Position numbers and translations under genes: made by a program. This document shows, piece after piece, positions 1 through 7,999 of a stretch of 64,000 nt of DNA. How positions within the stretch are numbered: the stretch's first letter is position 1; each line of letters begins with the position of its first letter. Source of the DNA: Dokdonia sp. (lineage in GTDB: Bacteria > Bacteroidota > Bacteroidia > Flavobacteriales > Flavobacteriaceae); assembly GCA_020630915.1 (NCBI GenBank), contig JAHDIF010000006.1:129241-193240 (forward strand), written 5' to 3'. The notes beneath the pieces are model-generated. The model searched no databases, had not been told where the DNA came from, and saw only the letters and a program-made list of their open reading frames with translations.

Positions 1-1
1 T

Positions 2-340
2 GTACAAGGTGGCAATAATGACACGCAAACAACTTCTATCAATCGTGCTCGTATGGGCAATTACTTACTACCTAACGAAGCCAAATCAAAATACAAACAC
101 ATACGAGGCGCCTTTTCTAGCGCGAAGTATACGGAACAAAATATAAGCAATGCCTCTGCTCCTTTTGAATTTTTTATTGTCCAACCGCAAAGAGGAGCAC
201 ATCATTTAAACGGTGATCATACTGTCTTTGGACGCGTCACTCGAGGAATGAATGTGATAGACAAAATTAACCAGCTGGAAGTAGATGGTAGTGAGTGGCC
301 GCTGGAAAACGTATATATGAAGGTGGAGATTATTGAGTAG
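2..340 (+). CDS. Cyclophilin-type peptidyl-prolyl cis-trans isomerase, 3' part
   Basis: This is the C-terminal part of a cyclophilin-type prolyl isomerase, which catalyses cis-trans isomerisation of peptide bonds before proline and assists folding. The frame is already open at base 2 and begins VQGGN, the cyclophilin core motif that follows the catalytic Arg/Phe region. Further on, FFIVQ and HLNGDHTVFGRV match the family blocks FFI and LDGxHTVFGxV. The protein ends VEIIE with a TAG stop at 338-340. The 5' part lies outside the window, so export or any extra domain cannot be judged. An internal ATG at 53 is not the real start, because VQGGN lies upstream of it in frame. Confidence 0.9.
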   Translation, partial: VQGGNNDTQTTSINRARMGNYLLPNEAKSKYKHIRGAFSSAKYTEQNISNASAPFEFFIVQPQRGAHHLNGDHTVFGRVTRGMNVIDKINQLEVDGSEWPLENVYMKVEIIE

Positions 341-521
341 ATTGGTAGTTGGTAGGTTAGTATGTTTGTACTTTAGTAGGTTGGTGCTTTGATAGTTGGG
401 GGGAGTCGATTAGTCGAGAAGAAGAGGAGTTTAATAGTACTATATTCATAAAGTGTTTAGGTTTCTCTCTTGTCTCTTGTCTATTATAATGCTCTTGGTT
501 TAAATTCAATACCCAATTTCT

Positions 522-565
522 CAATCTCCAATCAAAAATCTCCAATAAGCAATCTCCAATCAAAA
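522..565. repeat. Short direct repeat downstream of the RNA methyltransferase
   Basis: The 16-mer CAATCTCCAATCAAAA occurs at 522-537 and again at 550-565, 28 bp apart, and the second copy runs over the stop of the methyltransferase gene. The flanking 341-520 is low-complexity sequence rich in TTGGTAGTTGG-like runs and holds no gene that I can see. Confidence 0.6.
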
Positions 566-1348
566 CCCTCGTTGTCTGCGGGCCTCAAAAATTAAAATTC
601 CTGCTGCTACAGATACATTCATAGAGTCTATAGCGCCTTGCATTGGGATAATAATATTTTGCTTGCTGGCGATACGCCATTTTTCTGAGAGGCCTGTTGC
701 CTCTGTACCTACTACAATTGCTGAGGGACCTGTAAAGTTCTGAGTGTCGTATGCTACCGCTTCCTGTAGGATAGCACTGTAAATTGCAATATGGTGATTT
801 TGTAAAAATGAGATAATTTCGGAAGTTGTTCCAGTAGCAATTTGATTGGTAAATACACATCCAACGCTAGATCGTATAATGTTGGGATTATAGAGATCTG
901 TTTTAGGATTGGCTAGAATAAACGCATCTACACCCGCGGCATCTGCAGTGCGCAAGAGCGCCCCTATATTTCCAGGTTTTTCTGGAGCTTCGGCGATTAG
1001 GATTAATGGGTTTTTAGGTAAATCGAGGTCTGACAATAGTGTTTGTTTTGCTTTCGCGAAAGCAATAACACCTTCAGTACTACCTCTATAGGCTATTTTT
1101 TGGTATACTTCTTCACTTACTTCTACAATAACAGTATCTAGTGATAAATCTTGTATCTGAGATAGAGAACAAAGTGTACTACAATACAGTATTTTATGCA
1201 TTTCAAAACCACCACTAATAGCTAATTGTATCTCTCTATAACCTTCTATGATAAAAGCATTTTCTTTTTTCCTAGCACGGGATTTATCCTGTAGCAGGAG
1301 AATTTGCTTTATCAACGGGTTTTGAAGACTAGAAATAAAATTTGCCAT
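560..1348 (-). CDS. TrmH/SpoU family RNA 2'-O-methyltransferase
   Basis: This 262-residue protein is a SPOUT-fold RNA ribose 2'-O-methyltransferase that uses S-adenosylmethionine; the target (tRNA or 23S rRNA) cannot be fixed from sequence. Motif 1 is seen as PGNIGALLRTADAAG with the catalytic Arg, motif 2 as IVVGTEATGLSE and motif 3 as IPMQGAIDSMNVSVAAG. The N-terminal NPLIKQILLLQDKSRARKK resembles the SpoU substrate-binding domain. The frame is open 36 codons further upstream, but I chose the ATG at 1346-1348 (MANFISSLQ) because it starts the conserved fold and leaves room for the divergent lipoprotein gene at 1404. A TAnnTTTG-like element lies just upstream. The palindrome GCTTTCGCGAAAGC is read here as AFAKA. 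Confidence 0.9.
   Translation of the reverse strand: MANFISSLQNPLIKQILLLQDKSRARKKENAFIIEGYREIQLAISGGFEMHKILYCSTLCSLSQIQDLSLDTVIVEVSEEVYQKIAYRGSTEGVIAFAKAKQTLLSDLDLPKNPLILIAEAPEKPGNIGALLRTADAAGVDAFILANPKTDLYNPNIIRSSVGCVFTNQIATGTTSEIISFLQNHHIAIYSAILQEAVAYDTQNFTGPSAIVVGTEATGLSEKWRIASKQNIIIPMQGAIDSMNVSVAAGILIFEARRQRGF
1050..1063. repeat. GCTTTCGCGAAAGC palindrome, perfect copy 1
   Basis: Exact 14-bp palindrome inside the RNA methyltransferase gene, read there as Ala-Phe-Ala-Lys-Ala in the linker between the N-terminal domain and the SPOUT domain. Confidence 0.9.
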
Positions 1349-1352
1349 ATTA

Positions 1353-1360
1353 CAAAAGTA
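1353..1360 (-). promoter_or_regulatory. Putative -7 element (TAnnTTTG) for the RNA methyltransferase
   Basis: On the minus strand the sequence TACTTTTG ends five bases before the ATG, and TTG (plus-strand CAA at 1382-1384) lies 21 bases further upstream. This fits the Bacteroidota -33/-7 promoter pattern and would give a very short leader. It is a motif match only. Confidence 0.4.
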
Positions 1361-1403
1361 AGTCTTTTTAGTACCTTGCGACAAAGACACAAAACCATCA
1401 TTT

Positions 1404-2192
1404 ATGAAATCTATTCTGACCTCATTTATCCTCGTGATACTTTTGATAAGCTGCAAAGAAAATACGGTAACCTCTAAAGAAACTATACCACCTCCACCAC
1501 CACCTATTAAAGAATATCCAGCTGCGATTGCTAGTGTTTTTGAGGCACATGGGAGTTATCAAAAATGGGATGCGATGAATAACCTTTGCTTTACCATGGA
1601 AAAGGAAGGCGGAAATGAAACCCACACCATAGACCTAAAAAGCCGAAAAGTGCGAATAGAAACAGACAAGTTTACACTGGGTTTTGACGGTGAAAAGGTG
1701 TGGCTAGATCAAGACTCCACCTATTTTTCTCCTCAAAGAGCTCGTTTTTATCATAACCTAATGTTTTACTTCTATGCTATGCCATTTGTACTAGGTGATG
1801 ATGGCATCACCTATTCTGAAACAGAAGCCTTAGAATTTGAAGGTACTTCTTATCCCGGTACCAAAATCTCTTTTGGAGATGGTGTAGGTGATGCTCCAGA
1901 TGATGAGTATATTTTATACCGCGACCCAAGGACCAACGAAATGGCTTGGCTAGCTTATACCGTCACGTATGGCAAAAATGAAAAAAGTGACCGTTTTAGC
2001 TTTATTAAATACGATCAATGGACGGATGTAAATGGCATTAAGTTACCCTCAAAACTCCATTGGTATGCTGTAGAAGATGGCGCACCTACAACAATGCGTA
2101 ATGAGCGCTCGTTTATAAAACCTACCGCTACCGCCACGCAACTAGATGCGGCTATTTTTGAAAAACCAGAAAACGGGAATTTTGCAGAATAA
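1404..2192 (+). CDS. DUF6503-like lipoprotein
   Basis: This 262-residue protein begins with a lipoprotein signal peptide (hydrophobic run, then LLISC with Cys17), followed by a proline-rich linker PPPPPPP. The body has the pattern I associate with DUF6503 proteins of Flavobacteriia: AHGSYQKWDAMNNL, HTIDLKSRK, FDGEKVWLDQDSTY and FYHNLMFYFYAMPFVLGDDG. The function of the family is not established. The protein should be anchored in the outer membrane or face the periplasm. The gene is divergent from the RNA methyltransferase, only 55 bp away, and ends before a strong inverted repeat. The family assignment is from memory of the motif pattern; the lipoprotein call is seen directly. Confidence 0.8.
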   Translation: MKSILTSFILVILLISCKENTVTSKETIPPPPPPIKEYPAAIASVFEAHGSYQKWDAMNNLCFTMEKEGGNETHTIDLKSRKVRIETDKFTLGFDGEKVWLDQDSTYFSPQRARFYHNLMFYFYAMPFVLGDDGITYSETEALEFEGTSYPGTKISFGDGVGDAPDDEYILYRDPRTNEMAWLAYTVTYGKNEKSDRFSFIKYDQWTDVNGIKLPSKLHWYAVEDGAPTTMRNERSFIKPTATATQLDAAIFEKPENGNFAE

Positions 2193-2210
2193 CATAGATC
2201 TTTCAACATA

Positions 2211-2351
2211 AAAAAGAGGCTGTCTAAAAAGTAATTGTTTTCGTCAAACTGAACTTGTTTCAGTTTCACATAGTTGTGGTAAACAGTGTGATGGGATTCC
2301 GAAATAAATTCGGAATGACGAGTTTTCTAACTTTTTAGACAGCCTCTTTTT
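2211..2351. terminator. 22-bp inverted repeat, probable bidirectional terminator with a repeat in its loop
   Basis: A perfect 22-bp inverted repeat (arms 2211-2232 and 2330-2351, core GAGGCTGTCTAAAAAG and its complement) lies between convergent genes. The outer ends are A-runs and T-runs, so either transcript would get a stem followed by U residues. The loop is unusually long (97 nt) and is almost filled by the 79-bp repeat at 2242-2320. Confidence 0.75.
2242..2320. repeat. 79-bp two-hairpin intergenic repeat, copy 1
   Basis: The element has CGTCA/TGACG ends, a left hairpin (AAACTGAA, loop, TTTCAGTTT) and a right hairpin (ATTCCGAA, loop, TTCGGAAT). A second copy of exactly the same length lies at 18877-18955. 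The left 26 bases differ by one base and the right end is identical, but the middle ~27 bases are unrelated. Confidence 0.8.
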
Positions 2352-2416
2352 TATGATAGCCTTTATGAGTTAAAGTTTTGAAAAAATCAAACTTCTTCTA
2401 TTCCAATCTCTATACA

Positions 2417-3715
2417 CTACTGACCGTTTTGAGCCTTTGTATTATATCGCTTGTATAATTTGGTTTGATGTGTTTCGAGACTCACGTCCCTGCCTTGAAT
2501 AAAGGCTCTAGTGACATTATTAGTTCTCATATCAAGCGCATTTCCATCAGATATAAATAGTGTGGCGTCTTTGCCAGATTCTAATGTCCCTGTAGTTTTA
2601 TCAATACCCAAAATCTTTGCTGGGTTGATCGTTATCAATTTTAATGCTTCTTCATCACTCATCCCTTGTCCTGTGATCTGTCCCGCATAGAAAGGAAGGT
2701 TACGTACTTGCCAATACTCACCATCATATCCTAAAGCTACGGTTACCCCAGCATTTACAAGATCTATTGCAAACTTGTAATTATAATCATAGTCGTGATC
2801 TGAAATTGATGGTGTTTCTTGCACTCGCTGTAAAATGACAGATATATTTGCAGCCGCTAGCTCTTTTGCGACTTTAGGCGCTTCGTAGGCACCCACAAGC
2901 ACCAAATTTTTGATATTCATATCTCGTTTAAAATTGAGAATATCACGTATCTCTCTTTCACCATTTGCCGCTACGTATAAATTTTGAGCGCCAGAAACGA
3001 CACCTTTCATTGCCTCAAAGGCAAGGTTCTGGTCTGTATTGCCTTTCGCGTAAGCGGTCGCATTTTCCATAAAATTCTTTACCTCATCAATATCTTTTAC
3101 GTAGTTCTTATTAGGTTTAAAGCCAGGTTCTTCTCCTAGCCACCATCTACCACGCGTCATACTGCTAGGCCAGTTAAGCCATACTCCATCGTCTGCACGA
3201 TACGCTGCATCTTCCCAGTTCCAAGCATCTAGTTGCACCACAGAAGATGTTCCAGAAATACGCCCGCCCAAAGGTCTGGTTTGTGCCATAAGCACCCCAT
3301 TAGGACGCATACTTTCAACCACTTTAGACTCTGCATTATATGCTATTAACGCTCTCACGTGAGGAATCATATCTCCTATCTCATCATCATCATTAGAAGG
3401 TCTTACTGCACCTACTTCTACAAGGCCTAGGGTCGTATTTGTAGCTATAAAACCAGGGTATATGTGTTTTCCTTGTGCGTCAATAACGGTTCCTTTAGGA
3501 GCCATTTTAATCACTTTACCATCTGCAACAGTGGTTAATTTTCCATCTTCCATTACGATCACTGCATTTTCAATGATCTCCCCATTGCCTACGTGAGCTG
3601 TCGCTCCAGTTATGGTAATCGCTCCAGACTGTTCTGGTGCCGGTGTTTGCTGTGCTAGTGCCACTACAGAAAATAAGGCTACTAGACTTGTAATTATGTA
3701 TTGTCGTGTTTTCAT
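2417..3715 (-). CDS. Amidohydrolase-fold protein lacking the usual metal ligands
   Basis: This 432-residue exported protein (signal peptide ending VVALA|QQ) has the amidohydrolase layout: an N-terminal beta-sandwich (ATAHVGNGEIIENAVIVMEDGKL), a barrel, and the C-terminal ITINPAKILGIDKTTGTLESGKDATLFI typical of imidazolonepropionase-like enzymes. After the usual PGF, where HxH metal ligands should sit, it reads ATNTT, so no HxH is present. It may therefore be a non-catalytic partner of the larger amidohydrolase, which lies one base upstream in the same operon. The start ATG at 3713-3715 gives a good signal peptide. A near-copy of the 14-bp palindrome lies at 3043. Confidence 0.85.
   Translation of the reverse strand: MKTRQYIITSLVALFSVVALAQQTPAPEQSGAITITGATAHVGNGEIIENAVIVMEDGKLTTVADGKVIKMAPKGTVIDAQGKHIYPGFIATNTTLGLVEVGAVRPSNDDDEIGDMIPHVRALIAYNAESKVVESMRPNGVLMAQTRPLGGRISGTSSVVQLDAWNWEDAAYRADDGVWLNWPSSMTRGRWWLGEEPGFKPNKNYVKDIDEVKNFMENATAYAKGNTDQNLAFEAMKGVVSGAQNLYVAANGEREIRDILNFKRDMNIKNLVLVGAYEAPKVAKELAAANISVILQRVQETPSISDHDYDYNYKFAIDLVNAGVTVALGYDGEYWQVRNLPFYAGQITGQGMSDEEALKLITINPAKILGIDKTTGTLESGKDATLFISDGNALDMRTNNVTRAFIQGRDVSLETHQTKLYKRYNTKAQNGQ
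3043..3055. repeat. Near-copy of the 14-bp palindrome
   Basis: CTTTCGCGTAAGC, with one substitution and one edge base missing, lies in the smaller amidohydrolase gene and reads AYAKG on the coding strand. Confidence 0.5.
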
Positions 3716-3716
3716 C

Positions 3717-6692
3717 TTATTCTTGTGTTTCTATTGTGTCACAATGCATACGTTGTTTGTCTTTCCAAGTAGGAGGTTTTTTACCTCCTTTTCCAGCGCC
3801 GCCAGATCCTTCTGAGAGTAACATAGACGTAAGCTTACTTTTCTCTTCTTGTACTTTTGCTCGCAATTGTGTGTCACGATCTTTATCAAAGTATACCGTG
3901 CCTTCGATAATAGTTTGCTCTGCTCTAGCTTTTACAGAAAGTGGGTGGTGAGACCATACTACAACATCTGCATCTTTGCCTACTTTAAGACTTCCAGTAC
4001 GGTCGTCCATATGAAGCAATTTGGCTGGATTGAGTGTGACCATTTTAAGAGCATCTTCTTCTGAGACTCCTCCATATTTGACAATTTTTGCGGCCTCTTG
4101 GTTTAAACGTCTAGACATTTCGGCATCGTCACTATTGATGGCAACTACGACTCCTGCATCGTGCATAATAGCTGCATTATAAGGGATCGCGTCATTAACT
4201 TCGTATTTATACGCCCACCAGTCTGAAAAAGTAGATCCTCCTACACCGTGCTCTTTCATCTTATTTGCTACTTTATATCCTTCGAGTATATGGGTAAACG
4301 TATTTACCTTAAAGCCCATACGGTCTGCTACTTTCATTAACATATTGATCTCACTCTGCACATAGCTATGGCAAGAAATATATCGCTTCCCATCTAGAAT
4401 TTCTACAATGGTTTCCATCTCTTCATCCATTCTATAAGGACGACCACTATTTTTACGCGCTTTATATTCCTTTGCTCGTTGAAAATAATCTACAAAAACC
4501 TGCTCTACTCCCATACGTGTTTGTGGGAAACGAGAAAAACTCTGCCAGTTAGACTGTTTTACGTTTTCGCCTAGAGCGAATTTGATAAACTTTTTATCTT
4601 TCAGCACCATTTCGTCTACTGGAGCTCCCCATTTCATTTTTAGAACAGCACTCTGCCCTCCTATTGGATTTGCAGAACCGTGTAATAATTGTGCGGAGGT
4701 AACACCGCCAGCAAGATTCCAGTAAATATCTATATCATCTGGGTTTACAACATCTGCCATTCGAACCTCTGCAGTAGAATTATGACCACTCTCATTAATA
4801 GAAAATGCTCCTATATGTGTATGCTCGTCAATAATACCTGGAGTTACATGTTTTCCTTGTGCATCTATCACTCTAGCTCCTCGTTCATTTAGATCTTTAC
4901 CTATAGCACTAATTTTACCTTCTTTAAGAAGGATATCGGTATTGGTAAGTATACCATCTGCCTCATTGGTCCATATGGTAGCATTTTTAATAAGAATTGT
5001 CTCTTGAGAGGGCTGCGCTGCAAATCCAAACGCTTGATTTGGAAAGGTAAGTGGCATTACTTCTGGAGAAGATACATCTTCCTTTTTATCTTTCTTTTTA
5101 CTATCTCCTTCTGCAAGTACATTACGAACTGCCGAGACAGCTTGCTCGGTGCCATTTGCTAATATAGCTTTACCTCTAAGTTTATTGCCGTCAGGACTTG
5201 TGGAGAGTCGTATGTATTTATTATCGCTTGGCGCGAAAGATACTGTAACCCATCCGTCCTTGTATGAAAACTTACTGTCTACCTTTTCTCCTCCTTTCTT
5301 AAGGGTCCCTGAAGCCTTATCTGTAGAGTTTTTAACTTCCAGATCATAAGAGCTACCTTCTAAAGAGAAAGTATATGACCCGTCAATATCTACCGCAGTC
5401 ATATCCTTTAATACTGTTTTAGATCCCTGAATCCAGTGTTCATATAACTTTGTGTCTTTTTCAAATACGTCTCCAGAGGTAATCATAAAGTTAGCCCAAG
5501 AACCTGCTTTTAGTGATCCCACTTCATTAGACTTACCGATCATCGCTGCTGGGATAGTGGTGAGTGCTGCAAGTGCTTTTTCTTTAGAAAGACCTCGCTC
5601 TATAGCTTTTATTAGATTTGTCTTAAAATCCTTAGGTGATTTTAGGGAAAAGGTTGTTAATGCAAAATTAATCCCATTATCTGCCATCCATTTTGGATTA
5701 GAAGGTGCTTGATTCCAATGTTTCATATCTTCTAGGGCAACATAACTCGCTGCATAAGGATCTGTCATATCCATGGCCGCAGGAAACTTTATAGGAAGTA
5801 CAAAACTTCTATTGAGCGCTTTTATCTCATTGATACGCTTGTACTCATCTCCTCCTCCTACAATGACATAGTCTTTATTAAACTGATCTCCTAGCTTGTC
5901 TATGCGAAGTGCATCGTACAATCCATCTCCTTCAAAGAATTTAGGCAGTCCTTCGTTTTTTATAATTGCTTCGATCGCTAGGTCTTTCGTGGATATATTT
6001 CCCTTTTTATACCAGTCAATATCGTGATGCAACTGTCTCAATAAAGCTGTTGCTCCCATTTTTGACGTAGGATACGACTGTCTAGAAAGTCTACTCTTAT
6101 CAAAAGAATAATGCTCTGCACTTCGAGACTCTAGAATACGATGGGCGTCTGTACCTGCTTGATTTAAAGCGACTAGAAAACCTGTTCCTCGAGCGATACC
6201 ATCGTGATGATGCGTTTGTACAACACCAAAACCAGCCTCTAGAAACTGCTTTGCTTTCTTACTATCGTATTCAAATTTTGTAATTGCCTCGGTTTCTGGG
6301 CGAATGTGATCATTCCAGTAAAAACCATCTCTGGTATTGTCGTACTGAGATCCTCTTCCGCCACCTCGCGGGCGTTCTGGTTTTTCTACACCAAAATCTG
6401 TGTAGATATCTATAAAAGAAGGGTAGATAGATTTTCCAGCAAGATCTACTACTATAGCATTTGCTGGTGCATTACTAGACTTCCCTACACTTACTACTTT
6501 ACCGTCTTGAATCACTAGGGTTCCCTTCTTAATGGTTTCTGAAGGCGAAACATGAATCGTGGCATTTTTAAACACTGTGTAGTTGCTATTCTTGTCTGCA
6601 CGTACACCGTCATTTTTAGGAAAATAGTCTTGTGCATAAAATGTAAAAGAGCACAAGAGCAATCCTAAAAAGGATAACTTTTTAATGAACAT
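3717..6692 (-). CDS. Tandem two-domain amidohydrolase, exported
   Basis: This 991-residue exported protein (signal peptide ending TFYAQ) carries two amidohydrolase modules. Module 1 (about residues 40-430) starts FKNATIHVSPSETIKKG, but at the metal site it reads PSFIDIYTDFG, without HxH. A beta-rich insert (about 440-540) and a Lys/Asp-rich linker follow. Module 2 (about 570-960) is complete: PGIIDEHTHIG (HxH near 624-626), SCHSYVQSE, FTHILEGYKVA and AINSDDAEMSRR supply the expected His and Asp ligands. Module 2 is thus the likely catalytic unit, probably a metal-dependent hydrolase or peptidase of the imidazolonepropionase-like group; the substrate is unknown. It is the first gene of a two-gene operon, with one base between it and the smaller amidohydrolase. 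Confidence 0.87.
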   Translation of the reverse strand: MFIKKLSFLGLLLCSFTFYAQDYFPKNDGVRADKNSNYTVFKNATIHVSPSETIKKGTLVIQDGKVVSVGKSSNAPANAIVVDLAGKSIYPSFIDIYTDFGVEKPERPRGGGRGSQYDNTRDGFYWNDHIRPETEAITKFEYDSKKAKQFLEAGFGVVQTHHHDGIARGTGFLVALNQAGTDAHRILESRSAEHYSFDKSRLSRQSYPTSKMGATALLRQLHHDIDWYKKGNISTKDLAIEAIIKNEGLPKFFEGDGLYDALRIDKLGDQFNKDYVIVGGGDEYKRINEIKALNRSFVLPIKFPAAMDMTDPYAASYVALEDMKHWNQAPSNPKWMADNGINFALTTFSLKSPKDFKTNLIKAIERGLSKEKALAALTTIPAAMIGKSNEVGSLKAGSWANFMITSGDVFEKDTKLYEHWIQGSKTVLKDMTAVDIDGSYTFSLEGSSYDLEVKNSTDKASGTLKKGGEKVDSKFSYKDGWVTVSFAPSDNKYIRLSTSPDGNKLRGKAILANGTEQAVSAVRNVLAEGDSKKKDKKEDVSSPEVMPLTFPNQAFGFAAQPSQETILIKNATIWTNEADGILTNTDILLKEGKISAIGKDLNERGARVIDAQGKHVTPGIIDEHTHIGAFSINESGHNSTAEVRMADVVNPDDIDIYWNLAGGVTSAQLLHGSANPIGGQSAVLKMKWGAPVDEMVLKDKKFIKFALGENVKQSNWQSFSRFPQTRMGVEQVFVDYFQRAKEYKARKNSGRPYRMDEEMETIVEILDGKRYISCHSYVQSEINMLMKVADRMGFKVNTFTHILEGYKVANKMKEHGVGGSTFSDWWAYKYEVNDAIPYNAAIMHDAGVVVAINSDDAEMSRRLNQEAAKIVKYGGVSEEDALKMVTLNPAKLLHMDDRTGSLKVGKDADVVVWSHHPLSVKARAEQTIIEGTVYFDKDRDTQLRAKVQEEKSKLTSMLLSEGSGGAGKGGKKPPTWKDKQRMHCDTIETQE

Positions 6693-6771
6693 ATTTTTTG
6701 GTTGAATTATTTACTGCATTAAAGATAGAAGATGTAGGCCCTAATGGGGAGGCATTAAGAGTATTTTAACA

Positions 6772-7878
6772 TCACAAAGCTTCAGGAAAGTTTTTATTAT
6801 AGTTTACTAATAAAGCCACCATGTAGCTGTAGGTCCTCAAACCTTCTGGCTGATTGTTTGCCTTGAGATAACCCGTATAAAAGTATTTAAATAACGGTTC
6901 TAATGGATTGTCCATTTCATCCCAAAAAGCTCTAGATAATGCATAGTTTTCTAAAATTCCAGGGGTGATTTTATCTCTTAATAAAGCTCCCAGCTCTTTA
7001 TCTCTTCTATACAAATCGTTCAAGCAATACCTGAGTGCAAAGATACTTCCCGAATATTGAAAATAGGGATCGTCATTATTAAGCGTGGCTAGCACGGCTA
7101 TAAAATTTGCTTCATTTTCTTTAGCAAAACCAAGTTGATGTGCCTGCTCGTGACAACTTATCACAGGCCACCTATGATGCGGTACTAATCCATTTATCTG
7201 GGCTTCATTTGTAATTGGGTTTAAATATCCACTGTAGCCCATCACAGATAAAGGATAGCTCAATAATGATGTTTTTATACTCTTGGGAGGATAGTGCAAT
7301 TTTGGAAATTGAAGGGTAAGATTTTCATACCCATTAAGCGTAGTTTTAAATAAGTCCGCTTTCGCGAAAGCGATATACTTCCCATCCTCACCCTTGGTCA
7401 TCACCACCACCGCAGTCGAATCATTTATAGCAAGTTGCTCGTGCAAGGCATTACTTTTATCAATGAGTTTTTGCGTAAGCGTTATTAAATCTTCTGTCGT
7501 ATACTCTTTATCAATCTCAAGAGATTGATGTAATGGAAGTCTGTAATAATTGAGTCCCCACAAGAGGTGAAAAGCAAAATAAACAATAGATGCTATAGCG
7601 AGAATATTTATCAAAAAATCTTTCCAAAACCTCCTCTTATTTTTAAAAAATACAAAAAGGCTCTTTAAAATGAGAAAGACCAAAACGCTGTACATAATGT
7701 CTCCAAAAGAAAATGGCAACCACCCAAATGTGTATCGAAAGGCTTTTGAAATTATTGGATAAAACCTAGTGCTATAATACCTTTCTATAGTTTCGGGAAA
7801 ACGGCTCAATATACGCACAATGATCATTTGAACGAATAGCATTAACCCAACTATTAAGGTAATTTTCTTTTGATTCAT
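6772..7878 (-). CDS. DUF3810 membrane protein with HExxH motif
   Basis: This 368-residue protein has three N-terminal hydrophobic segments (about residues 7-25, 55-75 and 85-110) and a C-terminal soluble domain. The motif CHEQAHQLGFAKENEANF gives H243-E244 and H247 of an HExxH zinc site, with E256 as a likely third ligand, so it resembles a gluzincin peptidase. The overall pattern matches DUF3810, a family of unknown function found in Bacteroidota and Firmicutes. It stands alone between the amidohydrolase operon and the divergent rel gene. The palindrome at 7358 encodes AFAKA. The peptidase role is inference from the motif only. Confidence 0.85.
   Translation of the reverse strand: MNQKKITLIVGLMLFVQMIIVRILSRFPETIERYYSTRFYPIISKAFRYTFGWLPFSFGDIMYSVLVFLILKSLFVFFKNKRRFWKDFLINILAIASIVYFAFHLLWGLNYYRLPLHQSLEIDKEYTTEDLITLTQKLIDKSNALHEQLAINDSTAVVVMTKGEDGKYIAFAKADLFKTTLNGYENLTLQFPKLHYPPKSIKTSLLSYPLSVMGYSGYLNPITNEAQINGLVPHHRWPVISCHEQAHQLGFAKENEANFIAVLATLNNDDPYFQYSGSIFALRYCLNDLYRRDKELGALLRDKITPGILENYALSRAFWDEMDNPLEPLFKYFYTGYLKANNQPEGLRTYSYMVALLVNYNKNFPEAL
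7358..7371. repeat. GCTTTCGCGAAAGC palindrome, perfect copy 2
   Basis: Exact copy, extended to a 16-bp palindrome by flanking C and G (7357-7372). It lies within the DUF3810 gene and is read as AFAKA. Confidence 0.9.
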
Positions 7879-7999
7879 AGATCCTAAAATTAAGTAAAAA
7901 CTACACCACTTTTTCTATTGAGCACATAAAAAATAGACATTATTTTTAGGTAAGGTTTTTGAACATAATACGTGAGAAAGTGCTACATTAGTAACATAT

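Noticed and set aside
341-559. Possible small RNA or CRISPR-like repeat in the gap after the cyclophilin gene
   Set aside because: Only one pair of 16-bp repeats and low-complexity TTGG-rich sequence are present, with no regular spacers, stable fold or terminator.
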